From Nioella nitratireducens (GTDB lineage: Bacteria > Pseudomonadota > Alphaproteobacteria > Rhodobacterales > Rhodobacteraceae): a stretch of 64,000 nucleotides of DNA. The notes under the pieces were generated by a model. The model was not told the DNA's origin, ran no database searches, and was given only the letters and a program-made list of their open reading frames with translations. Of this stretch, positions 32,421 to 41,832 are shown one piece after another. The first letter of the stretch is position 1, and every line of letters begins with the position of its first letter. The DNA is taken from assembly GCF_001879715.1 (NCBI RefSeq), contig NZ_MNBW01000006.1, positions 62,001-126,000 on the forward strand. Reading direction: 5' to 3'. The position numbers were made by a program, and so were the translations under genes.

Positions 32421-34589
32421 ATGAGCGCATCGGGCAACAAAGGCGGGGGGCGTGGCCCCCGGAATCGCCGTATCGTGGCTGACCGGAGAACGGCGGCCCC
32501 GGCCAAGACCAAGGCAAGGAAATCCACCAGCCGAAAGCGCAGGCCCGCACGCAAGACGCAGCGGCGGCGTGGCGGTCTGTTGGGGCTGATCGGGGCGTTT
32601 TTCCGCCTGATCCTGCGGATTCTGTTCGGGATATTCTGGCGCGCGACGCTGGTCATGGTGCTGATCCTTGCGGGCGCAACGGCCTATATCTATTCGACCT
32701 TGCCGCCGGTCAGCGACCTTGTTGACGGGCGCGCGCGCGGCTCTGTCACCATGCTCGACCGTGATGGCGACGTGTTTGCATGGCGTGGCGACCAGTATGG
32801 CGGGCTGATTGACACAGACAGCGTCGACCCCGACGTGGTGAATGCCATCGTCGCCACCGAGGACCGGCGGTTCTATCGCCATTGGGGCATTTCCCCGCGC
32901 GGGATCGCCTCGGCCATCCGCATCAACCTGCGCGAAGGACGCGGCCCGCTGGAAGGGCACGGCGGCTCGACCATCACGCAACAGGTGGCGAAGCTTCTGT
33001 GTCTGGGCACCCCCTTTGACCCGGATGAATGGGAAAGCGAAGCGGAATACGAGGCCGATTGTCGTCGCGGGTCGCTCTGGCGCAAGATCCAGGAGGTGCC
33101 GTTCTCGTTGGCGATGGAGTTGCGCTACACCAAGGACGAGATCCTGACCATCTACCTCAACCGCGCCTACATGGGTGGCGGGGCCTATGGGGTGGAAGCG
33201 GCCATGCAGCGTTATTTTGGACATTCCGCCACCGATGCGACCCCGGCTGAGGCCGCGATCATCGCCGGGCTGTTGACCGCCCCGTCGCGGTATGCGCCCA
33301 CCTCTGACCTCGATCGTTCGCAGGAACGGGCCAACGTGGTGCTGGGGCTGATGGGGGAACAGGGCTATCTGACCGACACGCAAGTGGCCGATGGCCGCGC
33401 CAACCCTGCCACCCTGTCAGAAGCGGCCCAAGCCCGCGCGGGCGGTTATTTCGCCGATTGGGTGATGACCCAAGGCCCGGACTTCCTGCTGCGCGACACG
33501 ACCGAGGACGTGATCATTCGCACCACTTTCGACCCGAGGATGCAGCAAGCAGCCGAAGGTGCGCTGGCCAACGTGTTCGAAAATCAGGTGCGGGACGGCT
33601 CGGAGGCCGAAGCTGCGATCATCGTCATGTCCGCCGACGGTGCCGTGCGCGCGATGGTTGGCGGGCGCCAACCGGGCACTGGCCTGTTCAACCGTGCGAC
33701 CATGGCGCACCGGCAAACGGGGTCGGCCTTCAAGCCCTTCGTCTACGCGACCGCACTCGACCTTGGCTGGCGGTTCGATGACCTGATCGAAGATGCGCCC
33801 CTGACCATCGACATCCCCGGATCGGGGCCATACAGCCCGCGCAACTACACTGGCGAGTTCTACGGAACGGTGACGTTGACCGAAGCGCTTCGGGCCTCGC
33901 TCAATACGCCAGCGGTACGCCTGTCCGAGGAAGTGGGCCGCGATCTGGTGCGCACCGTCGCCTCGGAATTCGGGATCGAAAGCGACCTGGCCCTTGGCCC
34001 GGCACTGGCGCTTGGGGCGTCGGAAAGCACGCTGCTGGAGATGACCGGGGCCTATGCGGGCATTCTGAACGGCGGTTCGGCCGTGGCGCCCTACGGCCTG
34101 ACCGATCTGCGACTTGTCGGAGACAACGAGGCAATGATGGGCCAGGGCGGCGGCATTCAGGAGCGCGTGATCTCGGAAACCGCGGCGCGGCAGCTAACCT
34201 ACATGATGGCGCAGGTCGTGGCACAAGGCACCGGGCGGCGCGCGCAATTGCCGGACCGGCCCGTCGCGGGCAAGACCGGCACCACCACATCGGCCCGCGA
34301 TGCGTGGTTCATCGGCTTTACAGCGGATTACGTGGCCGGTGTCTGGATGGGCTATGACGACAACCAGCCGCTTTCGGGCGTGACAGGTGGCGGCCTGCCC
34401 GCCGAGATTTGGCGTCAGACAATGGAGCCGATCCACGAGGGTATTCCGCCCCGTCCGCTGCCGATGATCGACCCCGCCGAGATGGGCCCACGTCCTGACC
34501 CGGTCGAAGAGGCCCCCGGACGACGCCCGGATATCGCGGAACAGATCTTGATGGAGGTGCTCGGCCTGCTCGGTGCGAACCGCAACTGA
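32421..34589 (+). CDS. Bifunctional penicillin-binding protein (transglycosylase/transpeptidase, class A)
   Basis: A 722-residue peptidoglycan synthase anchored in the inner membrane. A basic cytoplasmic tail (KARKSTSRKRRPARKTQRRR) precedes one helix near residues 80-110. The GT51 glycosyltransferase has ATEDRRFYRHWGISP with catalytic Glu, GGSTITQQVAKLL and LTIYLNRAYMGGGAYGVEAA. The transpeptidase has the SxxK serine in RQTGSAFKPF, the SxN motif in SLNTPAV and KTGT in AGKTGTTTSARDAWF. It belongs to the PBP1A/PBP1C-like group; subtype is not decided. Its TGA stop directly abuts the stop of the convergent acyltransferase gene (TGATCA). Confidence 0.92.
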   Translation: MSASGNKGGGRGPRNRRIVADRRTAAPAKTKARKSTSRKRRPARKTQRRRGGLLGLIGAFFRLILRILFGIFWRATLVMVLILAGATAYIYSTLPPVSDLVDGRARGSVTMLDRDGDVFAWRGDQYGGLIDTDSVDPDVVNAIVATEDRRFYRHWGISPRGIASAIRINLREGRGPLEGHGGSTITQQVAKLLCLGTPFDPDEWESEAEYEADCRRGSLWRKIQEVPFSLAMELRYTKDEILTIYLNRAYMGGGAYGVEAAMQRYFGHSATDATPAEAAIIAGLLTAPSRYAPTSDLDRSQERANVVLGLMGEQGYLTDTQVADGRANPATLSEAAQARAGGYFADWVMTQGPDFLLRDTTEDVIIRTTFDPRMQQAAEGALANVFENQVRDGSEAEAAIIVMSADGAVRAMVGGRQPGTGLFNRATMAHRQTGSAFKPFVYATALDLGWRFDDLIEDAPLTIDIPGSGPYSPRNYTGEFYGTVTLTEALRASLNTPAVRLSEEVGRDLVRTVASEFGIESDLALGPALALGASESTLLEMTGAYAGILNGGSAVAPYGLTDLRLVGDNEAMMGQGGGIQERVISETAARQLTYMMAQVVAQGTGRRAQLPDRPVAGKTGTTTSARDAWFIGFTADYVAGVWMGYDDNQPLSGVTGGGLPAEIWRQTMEPIHEGIPPRPLPMIDPAEMGPRPDPVEEAPGRRPDIAEQILMEVLGLLGANRN

Positions 34590-36566
34590 TCAAGGATCGG
34601 TTGCGAAGGCCATGATGCGGGGGTCGCCAAAGAGGACCGCTGCCAGCACATCCAGCCCTGCGGGGCTGAGATGTTGTTGGTCGAAATACAGGATCGGACC
34701 ATCCGCTCCGTCGAAAATCCTGCACAGGTCATCGGGGCACATCGCGGCGTAGCGGTCGACATAGCGCGCGCCGGCCGCCTCGGCATAGCCGCGCATATCC
34801 GCGTTGACCCCACGCACGTCAAAGGCGAAGCGATCCGGCCCCAATCCCGGCACGTCGCGCAGTGACTGCCCGGAAAGCGCAAGATCCGTCGCATAGCTTT
34901 CCATCGGCGCATCGAAGGTCGGCCCCGGCCCGACGACCAGAACCTCGGCCCCGAGCCGGTCCAGCGTCGCCAGCGTGTCGGCCGCGCCCTCGTGCTCGCC
35001 AGCCATCCAGCGCGAGGCGAGGATCACCCGGTTGAGCCGACCGGCCTCGGCCAACTCGGTCAGGGTCTGTGTCAGGTCGGGAAAGCATAGCGAACGGCCC
35101 CGCACATAGGTTGCCGGCACACAGGAGGATTGGTGAAACAACACCAAGGGCAGGTCGGGCAGGGCATAGGACAGGGCAAGAAGCACATCGCGCCCGTGGC
35201 TGTCCCCAATCAGCAGAACGGCATCCTCGGGACCGCTCGGGTCGGTGAGACAAGCAAGCATCTGGTCGGGGCCTGACAGGCTGTCGTAGCTGCAATAATG
35301 CAGACCGTCGCGGGGGTTGCTGGCAAGGCGGTCCATCCGCGTCAGATACGCCTCGCGGCTGTTGTCGATCTCGGTCAGCGTTGCGCGCAGGCCGGCGAGG
35401 GGCAGAGCGCGGCCCAAGGCCGCGACCGGGGCTGTCGGCAAGGTCAGTCCGATCACTGCAATCGTGGCCAATGCTCCGCCCCCATAGCGCAGGATCGCGG
35501 CGCTGGAGGTGAAGCGCGTGCCGCTGCGCACCGGGGTTTCCACATAGCGATAGATCAGGTGGCCAAGGGCCAGGCTTACCAGCAGAGCGGCCGAGAGCGG
35601 CCCCTCGGACTGGCTCATATCCGCCGGGGTGACCGTCACGAACAGGGGCCAATGCACCAGGTAGATCGCGTAAGACCGCAGGCCGACCCATTGCAGCGGC
35701 GCGATATCAAGCGCCCGGCGCAGCAGGTCTTTGGGATGCCGGGGCGCGGCCAAGACCAAAACGGTACCCGTTACGGGCAACAGTGCGCCGACTCCGGGGA
35801 AGCTGCCGCCCGCATAACCAAAAATACCCCACAGGATCAGCGCGATCCCGCCCGCGCGCAGGCCTGTTGCTGCAAGCAATCCCTGTGGAAGATAGGGCAC
35901 CAGCAAAGCCACCAGCCCCCCCAAGACGAATTCCCAATAGCGCGGCAAAACGCCGTAAAAGGCCCAGCTTTCCCGGCCCGACCCGATCAACGCCTCGGAC
36001 AACAGCAATGAGACGGCGGCAAGGGCGCCAAGCGCCACCAATGGCGCCCCTTTTCCCAACCGGACCGTGGCCATCAGAACCAGTGGCGTCACAAGGTAGA
36101 ATTGCCATTCCAGCGACAACGACCACGTGTGCAACAACAGGTTCGTATCGCTTGCTCGCGCGAAATAGTCCGCCTCGGCAAGGAACTGGTAGTTGGAATA
36201 GAAAAACCCGGCGCTCAGGAAGTGGCCTGCGAACGCCGCGAACGCGCCCTGCCCCTTCAGCAGCAGGGCCGAGACCAGCGCAAACCCCAGAACCGGCAGC
36301 ATCGCGGGCAACAGCCGACGCACACGACGCAGCCAGAACCGGCCTGGATGGAACCGGCCGTTTGCCAGGGCGCGGGTGATCTGTTGCGTGATCAAATAGC
36401 CCGAGAGGGTCAGGAAGACATCCACCCCCATAAAGCCGCCCGCGAAATCGTTGTAGCCCGCGTGATAGCCGAGAACACACAGAACAGCGATCGCGCGCAG
36501 CCCGTCAAGCTCGTGTCGGTAGGTGGGGGAATCGAGGGCGGTCACGGCGGCGGGGCTGTCCGGCAA
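34590..36566 (-). CDS. Acyltransferase 3 / SGNH-hydrolase fusion (OafA-like)
   Basis: A 658-residue integral membrane O-acyltransferase. The N-terminal acyltransferase-3 domain starts YRHELDGLRAIAVLCVLGYH with the catalytic His, has the FMGVDVFLTLSGYLITQQI motif and about ten helices up to residue 370. The C-terminal periplasmic SGNH domain has LLIGDSHGRDVLLAL (nucleophile Ser) and YFDQQHLSPAGLDVL (Asp-His pair). Such proteins move acetyl groups onto LPS O-antigen, exopolysaccharide or peptidoglycan; the acceptor here is unknown. No polysaccharide cluster is adjacent. Confidence 0.92.
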   Translation of the reverse strand: MPDSPAAVTALDSPTYRHELDGLRAIAVLCVLGYHAGYNDFAGGFMGVDVFLTLSGYLITQQITRALANGRFHPGRFWLRRVRRLLPAMLPVLGFALVSALLLKGQGAFAAFAGHFLSAGFFYSNYQFLAEADYFARASDTNLLLHTWSLSLEWQFYLVTPLVLMATVRLGKGAPLVALGALAAVSLLLSEALIGSGRESWAFYGVLPRYWEFVLGGLVALLVPYLPQGLLAATGLRAGGIALILWGIFGYAGGSFPGVGALLPVTGTVLVLAAPRHPKDLLRRALDIAPLQWVGLRSYAIYLVHWPLFVTVTPADMSQSEGPLSAALLVSLALGHLIYRYVETPVRSGTRFTSSAAILRYGGGALATIAVIGLTLPTAPVAALGRALPLAGLRATLTEIDNSREAYLTRMDRLASNPRDGLHYCSYDSLSGPDQMLACLTDPSGPEDAVLLIGDSHGRDVLLALSYALPDLPLVLFHQSSCVPATYVRGRSLCFPDLTQTLTELAEAGRLNRVILASRWMAGEHEGAADTLATLDRLGAEVLVVGPGPTFDAPMESYATDLALSGQSLRDVPGLGPDRFAFDVRGVNADMRGYAEAAGARYVDRYAAMCPDDLCRIFDGADGPILYFDQQHLSPAGLDVLAAVLFGDPRIMAFATDP

Positions 36567-36619
36567 TCCTGAAAGGTCCGGCTAGTTAGCGTGGCCCGGC
36601 CGCCGCTGGCAAGGGCAGG

Positions 36620-37231
36620 TCAGCTGGCGTTGCGCAGATCGGCGATCATCGCATCCAGATTGCCGCGGTTGCGGTCCAGCATCGCGCCGACTTCTTCCGC
36701 TTCGGTGGTGCGCAGGTTGATGCCCTCGATGATGAGGTTGAACACCTTGGGCTGGCCAGAGCCGTCGGATACCAGCCAGACCACCTGGAAGGGGGCCTCG
36801 CCCTGCAAATGCGCGGTTGACGTGACCTCGAAGAAGTTTCGGATCGCGCGGGCGCCGTTCACTTCGATGCGGCCGCCGATCAGGTCGCGGAAGCGGCTGC
36901 CGTATTTGCGCGAGATATAGCCCGCGAATGCGTCGATGAAGGCGCTTCGCTGTGCCGTGCTTGCCCGGCGCCAATCCACGCCGAGCACGGATTGCGCGAT
37001 GATCGGCATGTCGGCGTAGCGGCCCAGCAAGGCCTCGAAGTCGTTATACATCCGGCTTTCGCCAGTGCCGGAATTGATCACGTCATACAGTTCCCCCACG
37101 AGCCGATCGACCAGAGCCTGTGCGGCCTGAACAGTCATGGCCCAGACACGGGCGGGGAGGGCGGCAGAGGCAGTCAAGGCAGCGGCGAGGCCAAGAAAGG
37201 CCCGCCGGGTCAGGCCGGGCTTAGTTTGCAT
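36620..37231 (-). CDS. mlaC: MlaC/Ttg2D-family phospholipid carrier
   Basis: A 203-residue periplasmic protein of the MlaC family, which shuttles phospholipids between the outer-membrane MlaA complex and the inner-membrane MlaFEDB transporter. A twin-arginine style signal peptide is seen (GLTRRAFLGLAAALTAS, cut after VWA). The mature part has the family's VLGVDWRRASTAQRSAFIDAF, GYISRKYGSRFRDLIGG and VVWLVSDGSGQPKVFNLIIEG. The ATG overlaps the 3' end of mlaA by 11 bases and lies inside a 12-bp tandem repeat. The mlaFED genes are not in the window. Confidence 0.9.
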   Translation of the reverse strand: MQTKPGLTRRAFLGLAAALTASAALPARVWAMTVQAAQALVDRLVGELYDVINSGTGESRMYNDFEALLGRYADMPIIAQSVLGVDWRRASTAQRSAFIDAFAGYISRKYGSRFRDLIGGRIEVNGARAIRNFFEVTSTAHLQGEAPFQVVWLVSDGSGQPKVFNLIIEGINLRTTEAEEVGAMLDRNRGNLDAMIADLRNAS

Positions 37232-38027
37232 AGGGGTCCTCGTAGGGGTCTGAATAGGGATCGGAATACGGGTCGAAATACTCGGCTTGCGCCGACCCGC
37301 GCAATTCATATCGGCGGTTTTGCAAATACAGGCTGCGGGCCTGAGAATAACCGTCGACGCTTTCATAATACAACCGGTCCACTTCGTTGGTGTAACGGTA
37401 GCGAGTATCAAGCGCGTCACCGACATTCGTGCCGGTGACATAATCGCTTTCAGGTGTGCTGAACGCCAGACGCGTCGGGTTCATCGCGGCGTCGACGATC
37501 AGGCCGACGGTGTCCCGGCTGGTCGAGGGGCCGAGGATCGGCAGCACGACATAGCCCCCCTCTGAAACGCCCCAGACATGCATGGTCTCGCCGAAATCGG
37601 TATCGGCGGCATAAATGCCCATATCCGTCGCCGGATCGAGCAGGCCTGCAAGGCCGAAGGTGCTGTTCACGAGAAAGCGGAACGTGTTCTGGAACGCGTC
37701 CGCAAATTGAAGCTGGAGCACATCGTTGACCACCATCAGCGGCTGATCGAGGTTGGACGAGAAATTCCTGACCCCGTTGCGCACGGGTTCCGGCACGACG
37801 GTGCCATACCCCTGCGAGACCGGGCGGACCAACGCGCGATCGACGGCGACGTTGAAATCGTACATCGCCCTATTGGCGTCTTCGGTCGGATCCTCGATCA
37901 CACCCTCGCCGGGCAGCACGGCCGGACCACAGGCGGTTAGCCCCCCCAATACCACAATGGCAAGAACGGCACGGAAACGGTCTGTGGGACATACTCGGAA
38001 CAATGGATTTCTCGTCAATGGTTTCAT
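37221..38027 (-). CDS. mlaA: MlaA/VacJ outer-membrane lipoprotein
   Basis: A 268-residue outer-membrane lipoprotein that removes misplaced phospholipids from the outer leaflet. The signal peptide has the lipobox LTAC (AVLAIVVLGGLTACGPA). The family core is present: DPTEDANRAMYDFNVAVDRAL, VRNGVRNFSSNLDQPLMVVNDVLQ, RFLVNSTFGLAGLLDPA and GGYVVLPILGPSTSRDTVG. The C-terminus is a short tandem repeat of DPYS/DPYE, an odd acidic tail not typical of E. coli MlaA. The gene overlaps mlaC, so both are made together. Confidence 0.93.
   Translation of the reverse strand: MKPLTRNPLFRVCPTDRFRAVLAIVVLGGLTACGPAVLPGEGVIEDPTEDANRAMYDFNVAVDRALVRPVSQGYGTVVPEPVRNGVRNFSSNLDQPLMVVNDVLQLQFADAFQNTFRFLVNSTFGLAGLLDPATDMGIYAADTDFGETMHVWGVSEGGYVVLPILGPSTSRDTVGLIVDAAMNPTRLAFSTPESDYVTGTNVGDALDTRYRYTNEVDRLYYESVDGYSQARSLYLQNRRYELRGSAQAEYFDPYSDPYSDPYEDPYAN
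37231..37278. repeat. Four 12-bp tandem repeats at the mlaA 3' end / mlaC start
   Basis: Plus-strand units TAGGGGTCCTCG, TAGGGGTCTGAA, TAGGGATCGGAA and TACGGGTCGAAA follow one another without gaps. In the mlaA frame they encode a four-residue repeat (Asp-Pro-Tyr-Ser/Glu). The mlaC ribosome site and ATG lie at the edge of the array, so a change in unit number would move them. Confidence 0.75.
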
Positions 38028-38178
38028 AAGAACAGCAGACTAGTGTCTCAAACCGGGATTCGACACGGATTGCTAGTGACCGCATGGCAGACTATCGGCC
38101 TTTGGTAAAACATGTGGCATCCCGGTCATCAAGATGTGAAGGTTTTGGCGGGTTGCAAGGGAAAGCTGGATAAAGAGT

Positions 38179-39909
38179 ATGGCGGTGCGTTCACAACAGG
38201 ATGATCTGATCCAGGCTTGGCGCCGCAATCGACCGCTCTTGTGGGCGGTTTTCCTGTTCAGCGTGTTCACCAATGTCCTGATGCTGACCGGACCGCTGTT
38301 CATGTTGCAGGTCTATGACCGGGTGCTTGGCAGCCGCTCGGAAGAGACGCTTTTGGCCTTGGCCCTGCTGGTCACGTTCCTGTTCCTGATGATGGGGGTG
38401 CTGGATTTCGCCCGTGGGCGGGTGGCAGCGCGAATCGGGGCCAAGTTGCAGGCGTCGCTGGACGACCGCGTGTTCCGGGCCGCTTTGGCCCGCGCGGGGC
38501 GCACCGGGCAGATGCAGACGGGGCTGGCAGATCTTGAGGCGATCCAGCGGCTCTTGTCCTCGCCGGTTTTCCTGTCGGTGTTCGATATGCCGTGGACGCC
38601 GCTTTTTCTGTTGGCGATCTTTGTCTTTCACCCCTGGCTGGGGATGCTGGCCCTTGGGGGCGGCGCGACCCTTGTGCTGGTTACCCTGCTCAATCAGGCG
38701 CGCTCGAAAGAGCCGCTGATCGCGGCCAACCGGGCAAGCGGGATGGCGGACCGGTTTGCCGGGCGCCTGCAATCTGAATCGGAACTCGTGCAAAGCCTCG
38801 GCATGCAGACCCACGCCCTTGCGCGGTGGCGAAAGATGCGCGCGCAGGCCCTTGGGCAGGGTATCCTCGCCTCTGACCAGGTCGGCGGCTTTACCACGCT
38901 GACCAAGACCCTGCGGCTGTTTCTGCAATCGGCCATGCTTGGCCTGGGGGCCTATCTGGTGCTGCATCAGCAGATGACGGCGGGCGCGATGATTGCCGGG
39001 TCTATCCTGATGGGGCGGGCGCTGGCGCCGATCGAATCCGTGATCGGGCAGTGGCAATTGATCGCCCGCGCCCGCGAAGGGCGGCAGCGGCTGGTCGCCC
39101 TGTTGCAAGAGGAAAAGGCCGACGCGACGCGAATGCCCCTGCCGCGCCCCAAGGCGTTGTTGGAGGTGAATCAGCTCTCGGTCGTGCCACCGGGCCAACG
39201 CCAACCGACGCTGCGCGGCGTGACCTTCCGGGTTCAGCCGGGGCAGGCCGTGGGCGTGATTGGGCCGTCGGGGGCGGGAAAATCGACCCTCGCCAAGGCG
39301 CTGACAGGTGTTTGGAAGCCGGCTGGCGGGCAAATCCGGCTCGATGGTGCGACGCTCGATCAATATGACCCCGACGCCTTGGGGCAGCTGATCGGTTACC
39401 TGCCGCAAAGCATCAGCCTGTTCGACGGCACCCTTGCGGAAAACATCGCCCGGCTGGAAGAGAACCCGGCCCCGGACGCCGTGGTGTCCGCCGCCAAGAA
39501 AGCTGCCGCCGACGCGCTGATCCGTCATCAGCCGATGGGCTACGACACCCCGATGTCTTCGGAAGGGGGGCGTCTGTCCGGCGGGCAAATCCAGCGGATC
39601 GGCCTGGCTCGCGCACTCTATGGCGACCCGGTTCTGCTGGTGCTGGACGAACCCAATTCCAATCTCGACAACGAAGGGTCGGAGGCGCTGAACCAAGCGA
39701 TCCGCGCGGCCAAGGCCACGGGCAACGCGGTGCTGATCATGGCGCATCGGCCCGCGGCGATCCGCGAATGCGACATGCTATTGGTGCTGGAAAACGGAAC
39801 GCCTCGGGCCTTTGGGCCACGGGACGAGGTGCTGCGCAAGGTCTTGCACAATGCCGACCACGTGGTCGACGCGACCCGCGCCGGGGCCGTCAATGGGGGG
39901 GTAAGCTGA
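38179..39909 (+). CDS. Type I secretion system permease/ATPase (PrtD family)
   Basis: A 576-residue inner-membrane ABC exporter of type I secretion. The membrane domain (residues 20-300) holds LLWAVFLFSVFTNVLMLTGP and further helices. The ATPase has Walker A IGPSGAGKSTLAKALTG, signature SGGQIQRIGLARALYG and Walker B PVLLVLDEPNSNLDNEG. The N-terminal C39-like domain of HlyB is absent, so it belongs to the PrtD/AprD/LipB group that exports RTX proteases, lipases or S-layer proteins. It overlaps the adaptor gene (TGATG). No RTX-repeat substrate gene is in the window. Confidence 0.93.
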   Translation: MAVRSQQDDLIQAWRRNRPLLWAVFLFSVFTNVLMLTGPLFMLQVYDRVLGSRSEETLLALALLVTFLFLMMGVLDFARGRVAARIGAKLQASLDDRVFRAALARAGRTGQMQTGLADLEAIQRLLSSPVFLSVFDMPWTPLFLLAIFVFHPWLGMLALGGGATLVLVTLLNQARSKEPLIAANRASGMADRFAGRLQSESELVQSLGMQTHALARWRKMRAQALGQGILASDQVGGFTTLTKTLRLFLQSAMLGLGAYLVLHQQMTAGAMIAGSILMGRALAPIESVIGQWQLIARAREGRQRLVALLQEEKADATRMPLPRPKALLEVNQLSVVPPGQRQPTLRGVTFRVQPGQAVGVIGPSGAGKSTLAKALTGVWKPAGGQIRLDGATLDQYDPDALGQLIGYLPQSISLFDGTLAENIARLEENPAPDAVVSAAKKAAADALIRHQPMGYDTPMSSEGGRLSGGQIQRIGLARALYGDPVLLVLDEPNSNLDNEGSEALNQAIRAAKATGNAVLIMAHRPAAIRECDMLLVLENGTPRAFGPRDEVLRKVLHNADHVVDATRAGAVNGGVS

Positions 39910-41213
39910 TGGCAGACTCTTCAAACCCGTTCTCGGTGCGTTGGCCGATCACTCTCGGGCTGGCGGCACTCGTGGTGCTAATCGGCGGATTCGGGGCGTG
40001 GGCCACCTTTTCCAACATCGCAGGCGCGGTGGTCGCCTCTGGCCGGATCGAGGTGGACCAGAACCGGCAGGCCGTGCAACACCCCGATGGCGGCGTGGTC
40101 GAGACGCTTGACGTGGTCGAAGGCCAGCGGGTCGAGGAGGGCGACGTGCTGTTGCGGCTCGATCCCTCGGATGTGGAGTCCAACCTCGCTGTGGCGACCG
40201 CGCAACTCAATGAGTGGCGCGCCCGGCAGGCCCGGTTGGAGGCTGAGCGCGATGGCCGCGACGACGTCACTTTCCCCGACGATCTGCTGGCCGCCGCCGA
40301 ACTGTCCCCCGCGCTGGCAGAAGTGCTGGAGGGGCAGCGCAACCTGTTTGCCACGCGGGCAGAGAACACCCGCCAACAGGTCGATCAACTCGCCCGGCGG
40401 ACCGATCAGATCCGCGCGCAGATCGAGGGGTTTGCGGCCCAAAGCGAGGCTTTGCAGGAACAACGCACCTTGATCTTGGGAGAGCTGGAGAACGTCCAGA
40501 ACCTGATCGACCGTGGCTTGTCCGAGGCGTCGCGTGGCCTGACGTTGCAACGCGAAAGCGCGCGCCTTTTGGGCAGCATCGGAGAGTTGGCCGCCAGCAC
40601 CGCCGAGGCCGAGGGCCGGATCACCGAAACGGACCTGTCGATCCTGCAACTCGAAACTGCGCGCCGCGAGGAAGCGATTTCGCAACTGCGTGAGGTCCGC
40701 GTTCAGCAGGCCGAACTGACCGAGCGTCAGCAGGGGTTGACCCGACAACTCGACCGCATGGAAATCCGCGCGCCGGTCTCGGGCGTTGTCTACGGGTTGC
40801 GCGTGTTCGGGGCGCGCTCGGTGGTTCAGGCGGCGGACCCGGTGCTCTACCTCGTGCCGCAAGACCGGCCACTGGTCATCACCACGCAGGTTTCGCCCAC
40901 CAATGTCGATGAGGTTTTCGTTGGGCAGGAGGTCGTCTTGCGGTTTCCGGCCTTTGATTCCCGGCAGACCCCGGAACTGTTTGGGCATATACGGCAGGTC
41001 TCTGCCGATGCCTTCACCGATCAGAATTCCGGTGTCAGCTACTTCGAGGCCCAGATCGTCCTGAACGAAGGCGAGGCGACGCGACTTGAGGGGCGGACAT
41101 TGTTGCCGGGGATGCCGGTCGAGGCCTTTATCCGCACCGAGGACCGGACGCCGCTGGCCTATCTGCTGCGCCCGCTGGCAAATTACTTCAATCGCGCCTT
41201 CCGCGAAGGGTAG
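39909..41213 (+). CDS. Type I secretion membrane fusion protein (HlyD/PrtE family)
   Basis: A 434-residue periplasmic adaptor bridging the ABC exporter and a TolC-like channel. One N-terminal helix (WPITLGLAALVVLIGGFGAWA) is followed by a lipoyl half (AVQHPDGGVVETLDVVEGQRV), long coiled coils between residues 95 and 290 rich in Gln/Glu/Arg, the second lipoyl half (MEIRAPVSGVVYGLRVFG) and a beta-barrel. The stop of the ATPase gene overlaps its ATG. The outer-membrane channel is not encoded nearby. Confidence 0.93.
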   Translation: MADSSNPFSVRWPITLGLAALVVLIGGFGAWATFSNIAGAVVASGRIEVDQNRQAVQHPDGGVVETLDVVEGQRVEEGDVLLRLDPSDVESNLAVATAQLNEWRARQARLEAERDGRDDVTFPDDLLAAAELSPALAEVLEGQRNLFATRAENTRQQVDQLARRTDQIRAQIEGFAAQSEALQEQRTLILGELENVQNLIDRGLSEASRGLTLQRESARLLGSIGELAASTAEAEGRITETDLSILQLETARREEAISQLREVRVQQAELTERQQGLTRQLDRMEIRAPVSGVVYGLRVFGARSVVQAADPVLYLVPQDRPLVITTQVSPTNVDEVFVGQEVVLRFPAFDSRQTPELFGHIRQVSADAFTDQNSGVSYFEAQIVLNEGEATRLEGRTLLPGMPVEAFIRTEDRTPLAYLLRPLANYFNRAFREG

Positions 41214-41219
41214 GGCCGC

Positions 41220-41819
41220 CTAAAAGGATTTGCGCGCCCGCAACGCGGCCGAAATCGTCCCGTCGTCAAGGTAATCCAGCTCGCCCCCCACCGGCACCCC
41301 TTGTGCGAGCGATGAGACAGTGACGCCGCTGCCCTCCAGCTCGCCAGCGATGTAATGGGCGGTGGTCTGGCCATCGACCGTGGCGTTGAGTGCGAGGATC
41401 ACTTCGGTAATGCCGTCGGTGCGGATGCGGTCCAGAAGCTTGGGAATGCGCAGATCGTCCGGACCGACGTCATCCAGTGCGGAGAGCGTTCCCCCAAGCA
41501 CGTGGTAGCGGCCCTGAAACGCCCGTCCCCGTTCCAGCGCCCAAAGGTCGGCGACATCCTCGACCACGCAGATCTGGCCGTTGCCACGCTCGAAATTGGC
41601 GCAGATCGCACAGGTGTCGGCGATTCCGATATTGCCGCAGGTCAGGCATTCGCGCGCGGTGGCGGCGACATGGGTCATCGCTTTGGCCAAGGGGTGCATC
41701 AGCAGCGCGCGCTTCTTGATCAGGTGCAGAACGGCCCGACGGGCCGACCGGGGGCCGAGCCCCGGAAGGCGGGCCATGATGTCGATCAGGGCCTCGATAT
41801 CCTCGGTGCCGCCTGCCAT
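41220..41819 (-). CDS. recR: Recombination mediator RecR
   Basis: A 199-residue DNA-binding ring protein that acts with RecF/RecO to load RecA at gaps. Helix-hairpin-helix [23 protein letters not shown], the four-Cys zinc motif [21 protein letters not shown] and the Toprim segment [26 protein letters not shown] are all seen. It is third in a dnaX-ybaB-recR operon, the standard order in alphaproteobacteria. The stop is 7 bases from the convergent HlyD gene. Confidence 0.96.
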   Translation of the reverse strand: MAGGTEDIEALIDIMARLPGLGPRSARRAVLHLIKKRALLMHPLAKAMTHVAATARECLTCGNIGIADTCAICANFERGNGQICVVEDVADLWALERGRAFQGRYHVLGGTLSALDDVGPDDLRIPKLLDRIRTDGITEVILALNATVDGQTTAHYIAGELEGSGVTVSSLAQGVPVGGELDYLDDGTISAALRARKSF

Positions 41820-41832
41820 GCGCTGCGCCGCC

